Counted from the first letter of the stretch, positions 7,620 to 17,843 are shown. The stretch: 64,000 bases of DNA from Mucilaginibacter_A sp965201005 (GCF_965201005.1 NZ_OZ241747.1:1550001-1614000); one strand, 5' to 3'. Notes: generated by a model not told the origin, from the sequence alone. Numbers and translations: made by a program.

Positions 7620-10600
7620 ATGAGAAGAATGTTTACCAAACACTTATTGCTCTGTATGTTGCTAAGCTTTTTTGTTGCCTTGGCTTCTGCACAGCAAAAA
7701 CAAGTTACCGGCATTGTGAAAGATGATACGGGACAGCCGTTGCCTACGGCCAGTGTAACCATCAAGGGCACTAAAACAGCAACTAGTACAGATATCAACG
7801 GCAAGTTTTCGATATCGGCAAAAAGTGATGATGTTTTGGTTGTTAGCTTTATCGGTTTTAGTACCAAAGAGGTTACGGTTGGCGCAAACAGTTACCTTTC
7901 GGTCAGCCTTGCATCAGCTGCCAATGCACTGAATGAGGTAAACATAACCGAAACCGCTTTAGGTATTAAAAAAGAAGATAAAAACCTGGGTTATGCCGTT
8001 AGTACAATTAGGGGCGATGAGATTGAAAGGACAAACACGGTTAATCCGATTGCGGCTTTGCAAGGTAAAGTTGCAGGTGTTACTATCAATGTTATGTCGG
8101 CTGCCGGTGTGCAAACTTCTCCTTATATCCAGATAAGGGGTGCAAAAGTATTGGGCAACCAGCCCGGCCAGGCAAATAACCAGCCGATTTTTGTGGTTGA
8201 CGGAAACATCCTGCAAAATAATCTGCAGAATGCAGATGATGCCGACGCCGGTTCGCAGCTGAAAAACTTAAACCCTGACGATTATCAGTCCATAACCGTA
8301 TTAAAGGGAGCAGCGGCCACGGCCATTTATGGTTCCAGGGGATTGAACGGTGCCATTGTTATCACCACCAAAACCGGGAAAGCAGGCCAGGGTTTAGGTA
8401 TCGAATTTAATTCTACCTATCAAACTCAAACTATTTACAAAAGCCCTATTGCCTTTCAAAATGTTTATGGACGGGGCAGTTTTGCAACCCGGGAAGGTAA
8501 TTTTGCACCTGATGGTACTCAGGCCAATACGGTAGGCAGCTGGGGGCCGAGGATGGACGGAAGTTTGCACCCTGCAATTTACGACAGGACCAAATTAGTC
8601 CCATATTCTCCGCAGCCGGACAACTGGAAAACCTTTTATCAAAATGGTAACTATGTTAACAATAACATAGCTTTCAGCGGGGGCGGTGATAAATACAATT
8701 ACCGGTTATCATATACCAACAACTCCAGCAAAGGGATGCTGCCCAACAATGGTTTAAACAGAAACTCGTTTGATTTTAAAGGTGGGGCTACTTTAAATAA
8801 AGTGTTTTCTACCGAAGTTGGTGTATCTTATTCCAATACGGTTAGTAAAAATTATTATGCACAAGGCAGATATAATTACGGCGGAGGACAAAACCTTGCC
8901 TTTAATACTTATTATTTACCCCGGAATTTAGATTACGCGGCCTGGTATGCACAATATCGTAAACCGGACAATACCATCGACAACAGCAGTATTTATGGCA
9001 ATTTAAACAGCGTGGTGAGTGCTTTTTCCATTTTTGATAAAAACAACTTCACCAGACAGGAAAATTCATTTTTGGGCTATGTGCAGTTAAAAGCACAGGT
9101 TACGCCTTGGCTGGATTTTTCCGGTAAAGGCAATATCAACTTTTATAAAATTTTTAGTGAAACCAAAAACATGGGCAACCTGATCAATAACACAGGCGGT
9201 TCTTATGCAGTCAGTGGTTCTAACACTACTAATTACAACCTTTTGTTTATGGCCCATGCTTCTAAAAAAGTAATGAACAAGGATCTGAACATAGATTTTC
9301 GTTTGATTAATGAAATTTATGGCGACATGATGGGCGAACAGGCCAATGCCAGCACTGATGGAGGTTTAAAAGTGCCAAATCAATTCTTCCTGGCAAATTC
9401 CATCAACAATGTTAAGGCCTACAATAACGATAATAACTATATTGGTTATGGAATTACAAAACCTTCAACCCGTACAATTGGTTTAGCAGGGGACCTGAAC
9501 TTAAACTATAAGGAATTTGTAAACCTGGAACTGACCGGCCGTAATGACTGGCTGTCAACTTTAACGTACCCGACTACTGTGCCCGGGGCAAACAACTATT
9601 CTGTTTTCTATCCTTCAGCTAACCTTTCTTACTCTTTTTACGATCAATTTAAAGCACAAATGCCAAACTGGTTATCATCCGGCAGGTTAAGGGCTTCTTT
9701 GGCTTATGTGGGTAATGCCGGTGTTGCCGGTCCGTATAGCACCGGAAACGGTTATAATGCCGGTAGTATTATAAACAATAACAACCAGGTTGTGCCTTCG
9801 GCCACGCAGTTTAACGGCGATGTAAAACCAAACCTCAACTTAAAACCGCAAAGACAGCGTTCTATTGAATTGGGTACAAATTTCGGGTTGTTCAATGAGT
9901 TGGTCAACGTTGATTTTGCCTGGTACAAATCCAATACCTTTAATCAATTATTAAATTTACCGGCCGTTATCGAAACCGGTTACAGCAAACTGTTCATCAA
10001 TGCAGGCAATATCCAGAACCAGGGGCTTGAATTTTTGGTAAATGTATCACCGGTCAGATCAAAAGACTGGCATTTGGATTTTGCCATAAACGGTGCGGTC
10101 AATCATAGCAAGATCAAGTCCCTGGGCAACGGGATCACAGAATGGGAATTAAGCGGCGGTTACGATGGGGCCAATGTTTATGCTTATGAAGGCGGTGCTT
10201 TCGGTGTACTTACTGCTGATGTAGGTTCTTCTTCTAAAATTGACCCTGCAACCGGTTTTCCATTACTTCAGGTAGGCAGCAGGATAACCAATACAGATCC
10301 AAACTTAAAGTATGACCTGGCAAACTACAATTTGGTAAACCCGGTATATTCCAACACCCAAAAAAGGATCAACATTGGCAACATCGAGCCTAACTTTGTA
10401 GGCGGTATCAGCAGCACGCTTCGGTATAAAAGCTTTAGCTTATTTACCCAGGTTGACGGTCGTTTTGGCGGCGATGTGTATTCTGAAGCTTACAACTATG
10501 CAATGGGCCAGGGTACATTGGCACAAACCCTACAGTTTCGCGATCAGGAGCATGGCGGCGTTGCCCGTATCGATTCTTATACCGGACAAACCAGGTATGA

Positions 10601-11036
10601 TGGTGTAGTTCCGAATGCAGTTTTTGATGCAGGACAAATGAGCCCGCTTAAACCGGGCACCAGCATAGCAGGAATGACTTTTAGGGACGCTTATAACCAG
10701 GGCTTGGTTGAGCCAATAAAGGCTTCTGTTTATTACAATACCTTTTATGGTTATGGTACTAATCTGAATGCCAATGAATCAGTATCTAAAAATAGCTGGA
10801 TCATGCTGCGCGAAATAACCCTTGGGTACAGATTGCCGGTAAGCTTAGTAAGCAAAGTAGGGTTAAGAGGGGCAAGGCTAAACCTTACCGCACGTAATGT
10901 CGGTTACTTATATAAAACATTATCTGCTGATCAAAACCCAGAATCCTTACAAAGTAACGATCCGTTCAGACCTTATATTACCGGTGGCGTGCCTTTTTAT
11001 CGTAACTACGCGGTTTCATTAAACATAACCTTGTAA
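7620..11036 (+). CDS. SusC/RagA TonB-dependent glycan transporter
   Basis: This 1138-aa outer-membrane protein has a signal peptide (1-24). A carboxypeptidase-regulatory-like domain follows (about 26-105, from QVTGIVKDDTGQPLP to the IGFSTKEV strand), then a TonB plug with IQIRGA and a GSRGLNGAIVITTKTGK segment, then a long barrel to the C-terminal strand ending SLNITL. SusC proteins pair with SusD to import oligosaccharides using TonB energy. It is followed 76 bp later by its SusD partner. No motif A or B copy lies in the 5.3 kb of this gene pair. Import of HexNAc-containing oligosaccharides is inferred from the enzymes around it. Confidence 0.93.
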   Translation: MRRMFTKHLLLCMLLSFFVALASAQQKQVTGIVKDDTGQPLPTASVTIKGTKTATSTDINGKFSISAKSDDVLVVSFIGFSTKEVTVGANSYLSVSLASAANALNEVNITETALGIKKEDKNLGYAVSTIRGDEIERTNTVNPIAALQGKVAGVTINVMSAAGVQTSPYIQIRGAKVLGNQPGQANNQPIFVVDGNILQNNLQNADDADAGSQLKNLNPDDYQSITVLKGAAATAIYGSRGLNGAIVITTKTGKAGQGLGIEFNSTYQTQTIYKSPIAFQNVYGRGSFATREGNFAPDGTQANTVGSWGPRMDGSLHPAIYDRTKLVPYSPQPDNWKTFYQNGNYVNNNIAFSGGGDKYNYRLSYTNNSSKGMLPNNGLNRNSFDFKGGATLNKVFSTEVGVSYSNTVSKNYYAQGRYNYGGGQNLAFNTYYLPRNLDYAAWYAQYRKPDNTIDNSSIYGNLNSVVSAFSIFDKNNFTRQENSFLGYVQLKAQVTPWLDFSGKGNINFYKIFSETKNMGNLINNTGGSYAVSGSNTTNYNLLFMAHASKKVMNKDLNIDFRLINEIYGDMMGEQANASTDGGLKVPNQFFLANSINNVKAYNNDNNYIGYGITKPSTRTIGLAGDLNLNYKEFVNLELTGRNDWLSTLTYPTTVPGANNYSVFYPSANLSYSFYDQFKAQMPNWLSSGRLRASLAYVGNAGVAGPYSTGNGYNAGSIINNNNQVVPSATQFNGDVKPNLNLKPQRQRSIELGTNFGLFNELVNVDFAWYKSNTFNQLLNLPAVIETGYSKLFINAGNIQNQGLEFLVNVSPVRSKDWHLDFAINGAVNHSKIKSLGNGITEWELSGGYDGANVYAYEGGAFGVLTADVGSSSKIDPATGFPLLQVGSRITNTDPNLKYDLANYNLVNPVYSNTQKRINIGNIEPNFVGGISSTLRYKSFSLFTQVDGRFGGDVYSEAYNYAMGQGTLAQTLQFRDQEHGGVARIDSYTGQTRYDGVVPNAVFDAGQMSPLKPGTSIAGMTFRDAYNQGLVEPIKASVYYNTFYGYGTNLNANESVSKNSWIMLREITLGYRLPVSLVSKVGLRGARLNLTARNVGYLYKTLSADQNPESLQSNDPFRPYITGGVPFYRNYAVSLNITL

Positions 11037-11112
11037 CAGCTTATTACAAAATTGAAGCTTGATGTACGGCAACGCACACATAGCATTTAAACATTAACAA
11101 TAATTTAAACAG

Positions 11113-12930
11113 ATGAAAAAGATATATATATTAGGATTGGTTGCTTTCGCATTAGCCAATCCATCCTGTAAAAAAGACCTGATCAGCCTGAACACCAATC
11201 CGAATAAATTAAGCGATGTGAGCCCTGAAATCCTTTTTACAGGTGCCACGGCAGATTTTGGTTTAACCGGCCGCAACAATACTTCCAAGAAATATGGGAC
11301 TACCATGACGTATATGCAATATATCGTGGCTGATGGGGCTGATGGGGCAGGGCTTGCCAACGCCTATTGGAACCCGACTAAAACAACAGGGCCAAATCCG
11401 GGCTTCCCCTATTATAATGATTATTATACCGGCATGGGCAGGGACATGCACCGTATTATGGATAAGATCAATTCTTTGCCTGCAGATCAGCAGGCAACTT
11501 ATCAGGGACTGAAAGCCATAAGTTCCATTGTAGATACATATCTTGCCTGGCGGGTTGTAGATGTTTTTGGGGCAATGCCTTATTTACAGGCATTTAATGA
11601 TGTACAATACCCGTTGCCGGTGTATGATTATGATTATACCTTGTATAAAGTGTATGACAAGCAATTGAAAGATGCCGCAACATTATTAAAAAATAATACA
11701 AGCGGACAGTTTGCCCTTGGCAATCAGGATTTCTTTTTTGGCGGTGATTATACAAAATGGCTGGCGTTTGCAAATACGTTACGGATCAAAATTGCCCAGC
11801 GTTATGAAAAACGCGACGCACCGAACCTAACAGGTGTGTTGAACGATATTGCCACAAACTTTTCCGGCAACATCATCTCTTCAAATGCAGGTTCGTTCGG
11901 TTACGATCAAACCCGCAACTGGAACAACAATGTGGATGATATCAATGTTATTTTGTTCAATTATGATGCTGCGTTTCCGTTTGTAGAGTTCTTAAAATCA
12001 ACCAACGACCCACGCATTAAGTTTATGGTGCGTGAGAATGATTTCGGGGCAAATTACGCTGGTTATACAAACGTTCAGCAAAACGGCAATGCTGCGGCTA
12101 AAGCTGCGTTGTTACAGACAGAGAACATGGTCCGTTACTGGGGAAAGCACGTATTTCCGGCATCTGTTAGTTCTACTTACGGTTTTACCGGAGGTACAAG
12201 TATAAAAACCTTTACAATTGGTAGTACTGGTACTCAAAATTTAGGCTTGCTGTCGGCCATACAAAGTCGTTTTTTTGTTAAAAACGGTGGTTTTGGCGGT
12301 TTTGATGCCCGTTCTTCCCCGAATTTAATGCACACGGATGAAATTTACGCATCAGATCCGGGCACGATAAAAATGAGGACACCATATTTAAACTATGCCG
12401 AAACCTGTTTTATGATGGCCGAAATAGCCGAAAAAGGCGGCAACGGCTTGGGCAAATCCGCTTCACAATGGTTTTATGCTGGTGTGCAGGCATCATTTGA
12501 TCAATATAAAGCCGCTGCCATTTCGATCAATGTTCCGAACGCAACTAATGTGGTGATCGGTAATTTTGCCACAACACTTCCTTACAAAGGCCTGCCAAGC
12601 ATCTACTCTCAAGCCTGGGTAAACTTTTTAACAGAGCCTGACGAAGCCTGGGCCATGTGGAAACGTACCGGCTATCCGCAATTTACAGATGTAAGGGCAG
12701 GAAACAACGGGGCAATCGGAGATGGGTCCAGTATTGCGTATTTAGAAGGCCTGTGGGACGGCAGCCAAAACCTGCTGATCCCCCGCAGAAATTCGCTGGA
12801 TTTAAGCTCAGGTTCTAATCAAAACTCTGCAAACTATTCTCTGGCCATCAAAAATATGATTGCCAAAGACCCGGCTTATGGAATAAGTACTTTGGATACC
12901 AAAGGCAGGATTTGGTGGGATATGAAGTAG
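11113..12930 (+). CDS. SusD/RagB-like surface glycan-binding lipoprotein
   Basis: This 605-aa protein has a lipoprotein signal peptide (ANPSC, Cys19). The N-terminal segment LISLNTNPNKLSDVSPEILF is typical of the SusD-like group with helical TPR units. The C-terminal half contains the PYLNYAETCFMMAEIAEKG helix. It would cap the SusC barrel and bind glycan at the cell surface. It lies 76 bp after susC in one operon, and a strong hairpin follows at 12949-12981. Confidence 0.9.
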   Translation: MKKIYILGLVAFALANPSCKKDLISLNTNPNKLSDVSPEILFTGATADFGLTGRNNTSKKYGTTMTYMQYIVADGADGAGLANAYWNPTKTTGPNPGFPYYNDYYTGMGRDMHRIMDKINSLPADQQATYQGLKAISSIVDTYLAWRVVDVFGAMPYLQAFNDVQYPLPVYDYDYTLYKVYDKQLKDAATLLKNNTSGQFALGNQDFFFGGDYTKWLAFANTLRIKIAQRYEKRDAPNLTGVLNDIATNFSGNIISSNAGSFGYDQTRNWNNNVDDINVILFNYDAAFPFVEFLKSTNDPRIKFMVRENDFGANYAGYTNVQQNGNAAAKAALLQTENMVRYWGKHVFPASVSSTYGFTGGTSIKTFTIGSTGTQNLGLLSAIQSRFFVKNGGFGGFDARSSPNLMHTDEIYASDPGTIKMRTPYLNYAETCFMMAEIAEKGGNGLGKSASQWFYAGVQASFDQYKAAAISINVPNATNVVIGNFATTLPYKGLPSIYSQAWVNFLTEPDEAWAMWKRTGYPQFTDVRAGNNGAIGDGSSIAYLEGLWDGSQNLLIPRRNSLDLSSGSNQNSANYSLAIKNMIAKDPAYGISTLDTKGRIWWDMK

Positions 12931-12948
12931 TTAATCAACATATTGATA

Positions 12949-12981
12949 AATTCAGGGCTTGTGTAAATCTCGCCCTGAATT
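12949..12981 (+). terminator. Hairpin after susD
   Basis: AATTCAGGGC (12949-12958) pairs perfectly with GCCCTGAATT (12972-12981) around a 13-nt loop. It begins 18 nt after the susD stop codon. The downstream T-run is weak, so it could terminate or simply protect the 3' end. Confidence 0.6.
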
Positions 12982-12986
12982 CTTAC

Positions 12987-13080
12987 ATGCTTCTTTTATC
13001 GCCTAAAATTTGGTGATGTTTACAGGTTTTGGATCACGATAAATTATAAAAAACTAAATTTAGTGGCATAAAAGAAGCAT
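12987..13080. repeat. Inverted pair of motif A after susD
   Basis: Arms at 12987-12998 and 13069-13080; the pairing continues inward through the TAAAATTT segments. It directly follows the susD hairpin. Confidence 0.9.
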
Positions 13081-13126
13081 CATAAAATTGTTGTCAAAAA
13101 TTTAAACTGGTTCAAAATATAATCAT

Positions 13127-13166
13127 CAGTAAGGCAAGGTTTTCTAACGGGAATCTTGCCTTACTG
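13127..13166. terminator. Second hairpin between susD and kinase gene
   Basis: CAGTAAGGCAAG (13127-13138) pairs perfectly with CTTGCCTTACTG (13155-13166), a 12-bp stem with a 16-nt loop followed by TTAATTTATCC. It resembles a bidirectional terminator. Confidence 0.55.
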
Positions 13167-13195
13167 TTAATTTATCCTGATAACGGAAGTAGGCA

Positions 13196-13328
13196 ATGCT
13201 TCTTTTATCACCTAAAAAATTGTTATTATACTTTTGTACAGAAACCTGTTATGCAAAAAAGGCTAACCGATATTTATCATGAAGTTGTTTCAAACGTTTT
13301 TGCGATGCTTCTTTTATCACCTAAAATA
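13196..13328 (+). repeat. Two direct motif A copies before kinase gene
   Basis: ATGCTTCTTTTA occurs at 13196 and again at 13305, both on the + strand and both extended by TCACCTAAAA. Direct orientation is unusual here, where most intergenic copies are inverted. The second ends about 20 bases before the kinase start codon. With the hairpins and palindrome above, these fill the 417-bp gap. Confidence 0.85.
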
Positions 13329-13347
13329 TTGATTCGGTAATTAAAAA

Positions 13348-14421
13348 ATGGAGTACGAAGCAATTGAAAAAAATAATATAGCCGGTGTTTTAACACAATT
13401 TGGCTTGAATCGGGACGATTGCCAGTTGAAAAAATTCGGTTCTGGCCTGATCAATTATACCTGGAAAGTAAGTGCCGGTGAAAGTTCTTTCATCCTGCAA
13501 AAAATCAACGATACAATTTTTAAATGTCCTGAAGACATTGCAGACAATATCAGAAAGCTGCAAGTATTTTTGCAAAACACTGTTCCGGAATATCTTTTTG
13601 TGGCACCACTTCCTGCGTTATCTGGCAAATACCTTGTTCGGTCGGCAGACGGCGCGTTTTATCGGTTGTCGCCTTTTATACAAGGTTCTCATACGATAGA
13701 TTACCTTCAACATCAGGAGCAGGCTTATGAAGCAGCGGTACAATTTGGGAAATTTACCAGGCTGTTAAAAGATTTTGACATCGATGGCTTGAAATATACG
13801 CTCCGGGATTTCCATAACCTGAATTTGCGCCTGAAAGAATTTAAAGCGGCCCATGCACAGGCAGGCCAAAGCAAGATTGACATGGCAAATGAAGCAGTTG
13901 AGGCTGCTTTTTCAAATATTGGTATTGCAGAAACTTATGAGCAAATGACCGGTAAAGGCGAAATTCCGTTGAGGGTTACGCATCACGACACCAAGATCAA
14001 CAATGTACTTTTTGATGAGAGCGGAAAAGGCCTTTGTGTGATAGACCTGGACACGGTTATGCCCGGTTTCTATCTCAGTGACGTGGGCGACATGCTGCGT
14101 ACCTGCCTTTCGCCCGCCGGTGAAGAAGAACGTGACTTCTCTAAAATCCGGGTCAGGGAAGATTTTTTTATAGCCATTTACCGCGGATATATGAAGGAAA
14201 TGGGAGAAGTATTGACGCCGAAAGAAAAAACGCTTTTCATCTATTCAGGCAAAATGATGATCTACATGCAAGCCTTAAGGTTTCTGACAGATTTTTTAAA
14301 GGGAGATCCCTATTATCATATCACTTATCCGGGGCAAAACCTGGTGAGGGCAGGCAATCAGTTTGAACTGCTGCGGCTGTACAACCAGCAAGAGGACAGG
14401 TTCATACGACTGATAACTTAA
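13348..14421 (+). CDS. NahK-like N-acetylhexosamine 1-kinase (APH fold)
   Basis: This 357-aa cytosolic protein has the aminoglycoside-phosphotransferase fold. The kinase loop THHDTKINNVLFD gives catalytic Asp214 and Asn219, and VIDLDT gives the metal-binding Asp233. The N-terminal lobe contains GSGLINYTWKV. Length and motifs fit the NahK group, which phosphorylates GlcNAc or GalNAc at the anomeric carbon. Such a kinase would feed HexNAc from this locus toward UDP-HexNAc or glycolysis without the NagK/NagA route. No uridylyltransferase is nearby. Two hairpins separate it from susD, so it may have its own promoter. Confidence 0.75.
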   Translation: MEYEAIEKNNIAGVLTQFGLNRDDCQLKKFGSGLINYTWKVSAGESSFILQKINDTIFKCPEDIADNIRKLQVFLQNTVPEYLFVAPLPALSGKYLVRSADGAFYRLSPFIQGSHTIDYLQHQEQAYEAAVQFGKFTRLLKDFDIDGLKYTLRDFHNLNLRLKEFKAAHAQAGQSKIDMANEAVEAAFSNIGIAETYEQMTGKGEIPLRVTHHDTKINNVLFDESGKGLCVIDLDTVMPGFYLSDVGDMLRTCLSPAGEEERDFSKIRVREDFFIAIYRGYMKEMGEVLTPKEKTLFIYSGKMMIYMQALRFLTDFLKGDPYYHITYPGQNLVRAGNQFELLRLYNQQEDRFIRLIT

Positions 14422-14510
14422 AGGCAGAATACGTGCTTTTTTTATGGGGATAATTTATGCAACAGTAAAATATTTCATAATTTTAATAAATCATACATAA
14501 AACAATTTTG

Positions 14511-15863
14511 ATGATGGAAAGAAGGGAATTTATTAAACAGGGGGCGATTGCTGCAGCCGGTTTCAGCATCTTGTCTTCGGATACGGTTTTCGCAAATGTA
14601 AAAGACGTAGTTAAACTGGGTTATATCGGTGTAGGCGAGCGCGGCCGGAACCATATTGCAGAAGGTTTGCTACGCGATGATGTAGAAATTGTTGCTATTT
14701 GCGATACCCAGGAAGATTCATTGCAGCATTGCCGGGAACAATTTAAAAAAGCCGGCAAAAAACTTCCGCAGGAATATACCGGCGGGATCAATGCTTATAA
14801 AAAGCTGCTCGAAAGAAAAGATATTCAGGCCGTGATTATCGCCACGCCCTGGCAGTTTCATCATCCACAGGCTATTGACGCGATGAATGCCGGAAAATAT
14901 GTAGGTTGCGAAGTAGTGGCAGGTTTAAGTTTGGAGGATCACTGGGACATTGTCCGCACCTCTGAAAAAACCGGGGTTCCTTACATGACGCTCGAAAACG
15001 TTTGCTATCGCCGTGACGTACTTGCCGCATTAAATATGGTACGGCAAGGTCTTTTCGGCGAGCTTGTTCATGTGGAAGGCGGTTATCAGCATAACCTCAG
15101 AAACGTGTTGTTTAATAATGGGAAGCAGCCTTACGGCGGAGGTGTAGAATTCGGCCCGGCTGCATACAGCGAGGCACAATGGCGCACGCAGTTTAATATC
15201 GACCGGAATGCGGATATTTATCCAACGCACGGTGCCGGGCCGGCCATGCAGTATATCGATATCAACCGGGGGAACCGTTTCACCAACCTGGTTTCCTTCA
15301 GTTCCAAAGCGAAAGGGCTGGCTGCTTATGTAGAAGAACTTGCACCCGGCAATAAAAATGCAAAGATCAATTATAAAAACGGCGATGTGATCACGACGAT
15401 GATCAACTGTGCAAACGGCGAAACGGTTTTGCTAAGTCACGATACGCATTTGCCGCGCCCGTATTCTTTGGGTTTCCGCGTGCAAGGCACCAAAGGCATC
15501 TGGATGGACGTGAACAAAAGCGTTTATATCGAACATCAATCTAAAAAAGACGATGTATGGGACCCTGCTTCTGAATGGTTTGAAAAATATGACCATCCGC
15601 TGTGGAAAAAATATGCCGACAAAGCGGAAGGCGCAGGGCATGGCGGGATGGACTGGTTCGTGTTCAATGCTTTCGTCCAGTCGGTTAAACAAAAGAAACA
15701 AACGCCGATAGATGTTTACGACTCGGTGACCATGAGTGTGATCACGCCGCTGTCGGAGGCATCCATCGCCGAAGGCAACAAACCGCAGGAATTCCCGGAT
15801 TTCACCAAAGGCAAATGGAAAGAACGTAAAAATAATTTTGCATTGAATGATAGTGGATTCTGA
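14511..15863 (+). CDS. GH109-type Gfo/Idh/MocA family exported protein
   Basis: This is about 450 aa, taking the ATG at 14511 over the TTG three bases earlier. An RREFIK twin-arginine-like signal (first 30 residues) precedes a Rossmann domain with LGYIGVGERGR. Then come ATPWQFHH, CEVVAGLSLEDHW, LENVCYRRDV and the YPTHGAGP loop. These are hallmarks of GH109 alpha-N-acetylgalactosaminidases, which use bound NAD+ in an oxidation-elimination-addition mechanism. Tat export of a cofactor-bearing enzyme fits. It would remove alpha-GalNAc in the periplasm. Gfo/Idh families are broad, so the exact sugar is inferred. Confidence 0.78.
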   Translation: MMERREFIKQGAIAAAGFSILSSDTVFANVKDVVKLGYIGVGERGRNHIAEGLLRDDVEIVAICDTQEDSLQHCREQFKKAGKKLPQEYTGGINAYKKLLERKDIQAVIIATPWQFHHPQAIDAMNAGKYVGCEVVAGLSLEDHWDIVRTSEKTGVPYMTLENVCYRRDVLAALNMVRQGLFGELVHVEGGYQHNLRNVLFNNGKQPYGGGVEFGPAAYSEAQWRTQFNIDRNADIYPTHGAGPAMQYIDINRGNRFTNLVSFSSKAKGLAAYVEELAPGNKNAKINYKNGDVITTMINCANGETVLLSHDTHLPRPYSLGFRVQGTKGIWMDVNKSVYIEHQSKKDDVWDPASEWFEKYDHPLWKKYADKAEGAGHGGMDWFVFNAFVQSVKQKKQTPIDVYDSVTMSVITPLSEASIAEGNKPQEFPDFTKGKWKERKNNFALNDSGF

Positions 15864-15899
15864 TAACTGGCATCCAAAAATAATCCAATTTTTAGGCAG

Positions 15900-15911
15900 T
15901 AAAAACAGCAT
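15900..15911 (-). repeat. Motif B copy fused to a motif A palindrome
   Basis: TAAAAACAGCAT ends at 15911 and shares its AT with the start of the next ATGCTTCTTTTA, so a B and an A copy are joined back to back at a GCATGC centre. Confidence 0.85.
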
Positions 15912-15998
15912 GCTTCTTTTATCACCTATAAAATGGTGTGTTTTTGATCTCTACAAAAAGATAAAAAGGTAATGTTTTTTAGGTGATAAAAGAAGCAT
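15910..15998. repeat. Inverted pair of motif A with long arms
   Basis: Arms at 15910 and 15987-15998 continue inward as TATCACCTA / TAGGTGATA, giving one of the cleanest stems in the window. It lies between the GH109 and second GH29 genes. Confidence 0.92.
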
Positions 15999-16072
15999 CC
16001 AATATCAATAAGATTAAACACACGGTTCAAACCTGTTCCTCATCCCATAAATACCGATTTATTTAAGCTGCT

Positions 16073-17602
16073 ATGAAATCAAAAAGCTGTATTATTCCTA
16101 TCCCAATTTGCCTCTTTCTCTTGTTTGGTTTTTCAATTGCAAAAGCGCAGGTTTTAAAAGAAAAGAACAACTTCGTCATTATAAAACCTACAGACAAACT
16201 TGCAGATATAATTTACAAAGCCGCAACCCTTACGCCTTCGCCCCGGCAATTGCGCTGGCAAGAATTGGAGCTTACCGCTTTTTTTCATTTCGGGCCAAAC
16301 ACTTTTACCGGCAATGAATGGGGGACGGGAAAAGAAGACCCAAAAGTATTTAACCCCGTTGAATTGGATGCCCGGCAATGGGTGCGCACGGCTAAAGAAG
16401 CTGGTTTTAAACAGGTGATCCTCACTGCAAAACACCATGATGGCTTTTGTTTGTGGCCAACTAAAACCACTCCACATTCTGTAAAAAGCAGTCCCTGGAA
16501 AAACGGGAACGGCGATGTGGTTAAAGAAGTTGCTGAAGCCTGCAAAGAATACAAAATGGGTTTTGGCATCTATCTTTCCCCTTGGGACAGAAATTCGGCC
16601 TTGTACGGTACGGATGCTTACAACGGTTTTTTTGCAGATCAGCTAACGGAACTGCTGACACAATACGGCCGCATTGACGAAGTATGGTTTGACGGTGCCA
16701 ACGGCGAAGGGCCAAATGGTAAAAAGCAGGTATATGATTTTGACCGTTGGTACAAGCTCATCCGCAAACTGCAGCCAACGGCAACTATCGCGATAATGGG
16801 GCCGGACGTGCGTTGGGTAGGCACAGAAACCGGTTATGGCCGGGATACAGAATGGAGTGTGGTGCCGGCAAATAATTTAGACGCAGCTGCGATAACCGGA
16901 AATTCGCAGCAGGAGGTAAGCTTTAAACCGCAAGGCGATATGCGGGGAAATGATTTAGGCGGCCGCGATAAAATAAAAAATGCCAAAGCTTTGGTTTGGT
17001 ATCCTGCAGAAACGGACGTTTCCATCCGGCCGGGCTGGTTTTATCATCCCGAAGAAAACGACAAGGTAAAATCGCCCGAAAAACTGCTTGATATTTACTA
17101 TAATTCTGTCGGTAAAAACAGTGTTTTGCTGTTGAATATCCCGCCGGATAAAGATGGTTTGATCAACAAAAGCGATATCGAAAGTTTGCAGGGCTGGAAA
17201 AGGCTTCGCGATGAAACCTTTGCCGTTAACCTGGCCAAAGGGGCTGAAGTTTCCTGTGCTAACGGCCTGAATCTAAAGTCGGTTTTAGATGATGATTACC
17301 AAACTTATTTCATCACTAAAAATAAAGATACCTCGTCCGTCATCACCTTCAAATTAAAAAGTCCGGAAACTTTTGATGTATTGCTTTTGCAGGAAAACAT
17401 CAGCATTGGCCAGCGTGTAGAAAAATTTGTACTGGAATACTGGAGCGATAAGCAATGGAAGGAAGCGGCAGCAGGCACAACTATCGGCTACAAACGCTTG
17501 TTGCGTTTTCCTGCGGTAACAACCAATCAGGTGAGGTTAAAAATTGAATCGGCAAGGCTAAACCCTACCATCTCCACATTTGGATTGTATAAACAGCCTT
17601 GA
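16073..17602 (+). CDS. Second GH29 alpha-L-fucosidase, secreted
   Basis: This 509-aa protein has a signal peptide (1-26, SIAKAQ). A GH29 barrel follows with FFHFGPNTF (70-78), TAKHHDGFCLWPTKTT (118-133) and IDEVWFDGANGEG, in which Asp207 is the predicted nucleophile. The C-terminal 120 residues form a discoidin/F5-8-like beta domain. It is unlike the first GH29 in loop sequence. In GH29, this HFG/WFDGANGEG type resembles the subgroup preferring alpha-1,3/1,4-fucose next to another branch. Two different fucosidases suggest a multiply fucosylated substrate. The subgroup assignment is from memory of motifs only. Confidence 0.88.
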   Translation: MKSKSCIIPIPICLFLLFGFSIAKAQVLKEKNNFVIIKPTDKLADIIYKAATLTPSPRQLRWQELELTAFFHFGPNTFTGNEWGTGKEDPKVFNPVELDARQWVRTAKEAGFKQVILTAKHHDGFCLWPTKTTPHSVKSSPWKNGNGDVVKEVAEACKEYKMGFGIYLSPWDRNSALYGTDAYNGFFADQLTELLTQYGRIDEVWFDGANGEGPNGKKQVYDFDRWYKLIRKLQPTATIAIMGPDVRWVGTETGYGRDTEWSVVPANNLDAAAITGNSQQEVSFKPQGDMRGNDLGGRDKIKNAKALVWYPAETDVSIRPGWFYHPEENDKVKSPEKLLDIYYNSVGKNSVLLLNIPPDKDGLINKSDIESLQGWKRLRDETFAVNLAKGAEVSCANGLNLKSVLDDDYQTYFITKNKDTSSVITFKLKSPETFDVLLLQENISIGQRVEKFVLEYWSDKQWKEAAAGTTIGYKRLLRFPAVTTNQVRLKIESARLNPTISTFGLYKQP

Positions 17603-17692
17603 TTTTTAAAAAGCTGTCTGCTAAAGATATTTGCCATCAACAATAAAAAATGATAAACTTACGCATATATTTAATTTTGCCTAATACTGCCG

Positions 17693-17785
17693 ATGCTTCT
17701 TTTACCATACAAAAATTGGTGTCCGGCCATACTTCTTTTACAGGCAAAAAACAAGTGTCCAATTTTATGTCGATAAAAGAAGCAT
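17693..17785. repeat. Inverted pair of motif A with a third internal copy
   Basis: Arms at 17693-17704 and 17774-17785. A third, variant copy ATACTTCTTTTA (17729-17740) lies in the loop in the same direction as the left arm. It is the only three-copy cluster seen. Confidence 0.88.
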
Positions 17786-17843
17786 CACATTGGATCAAAC
17801 AAAAAACGACATAACCAGATCAAATAAATTATAATCCATACTT

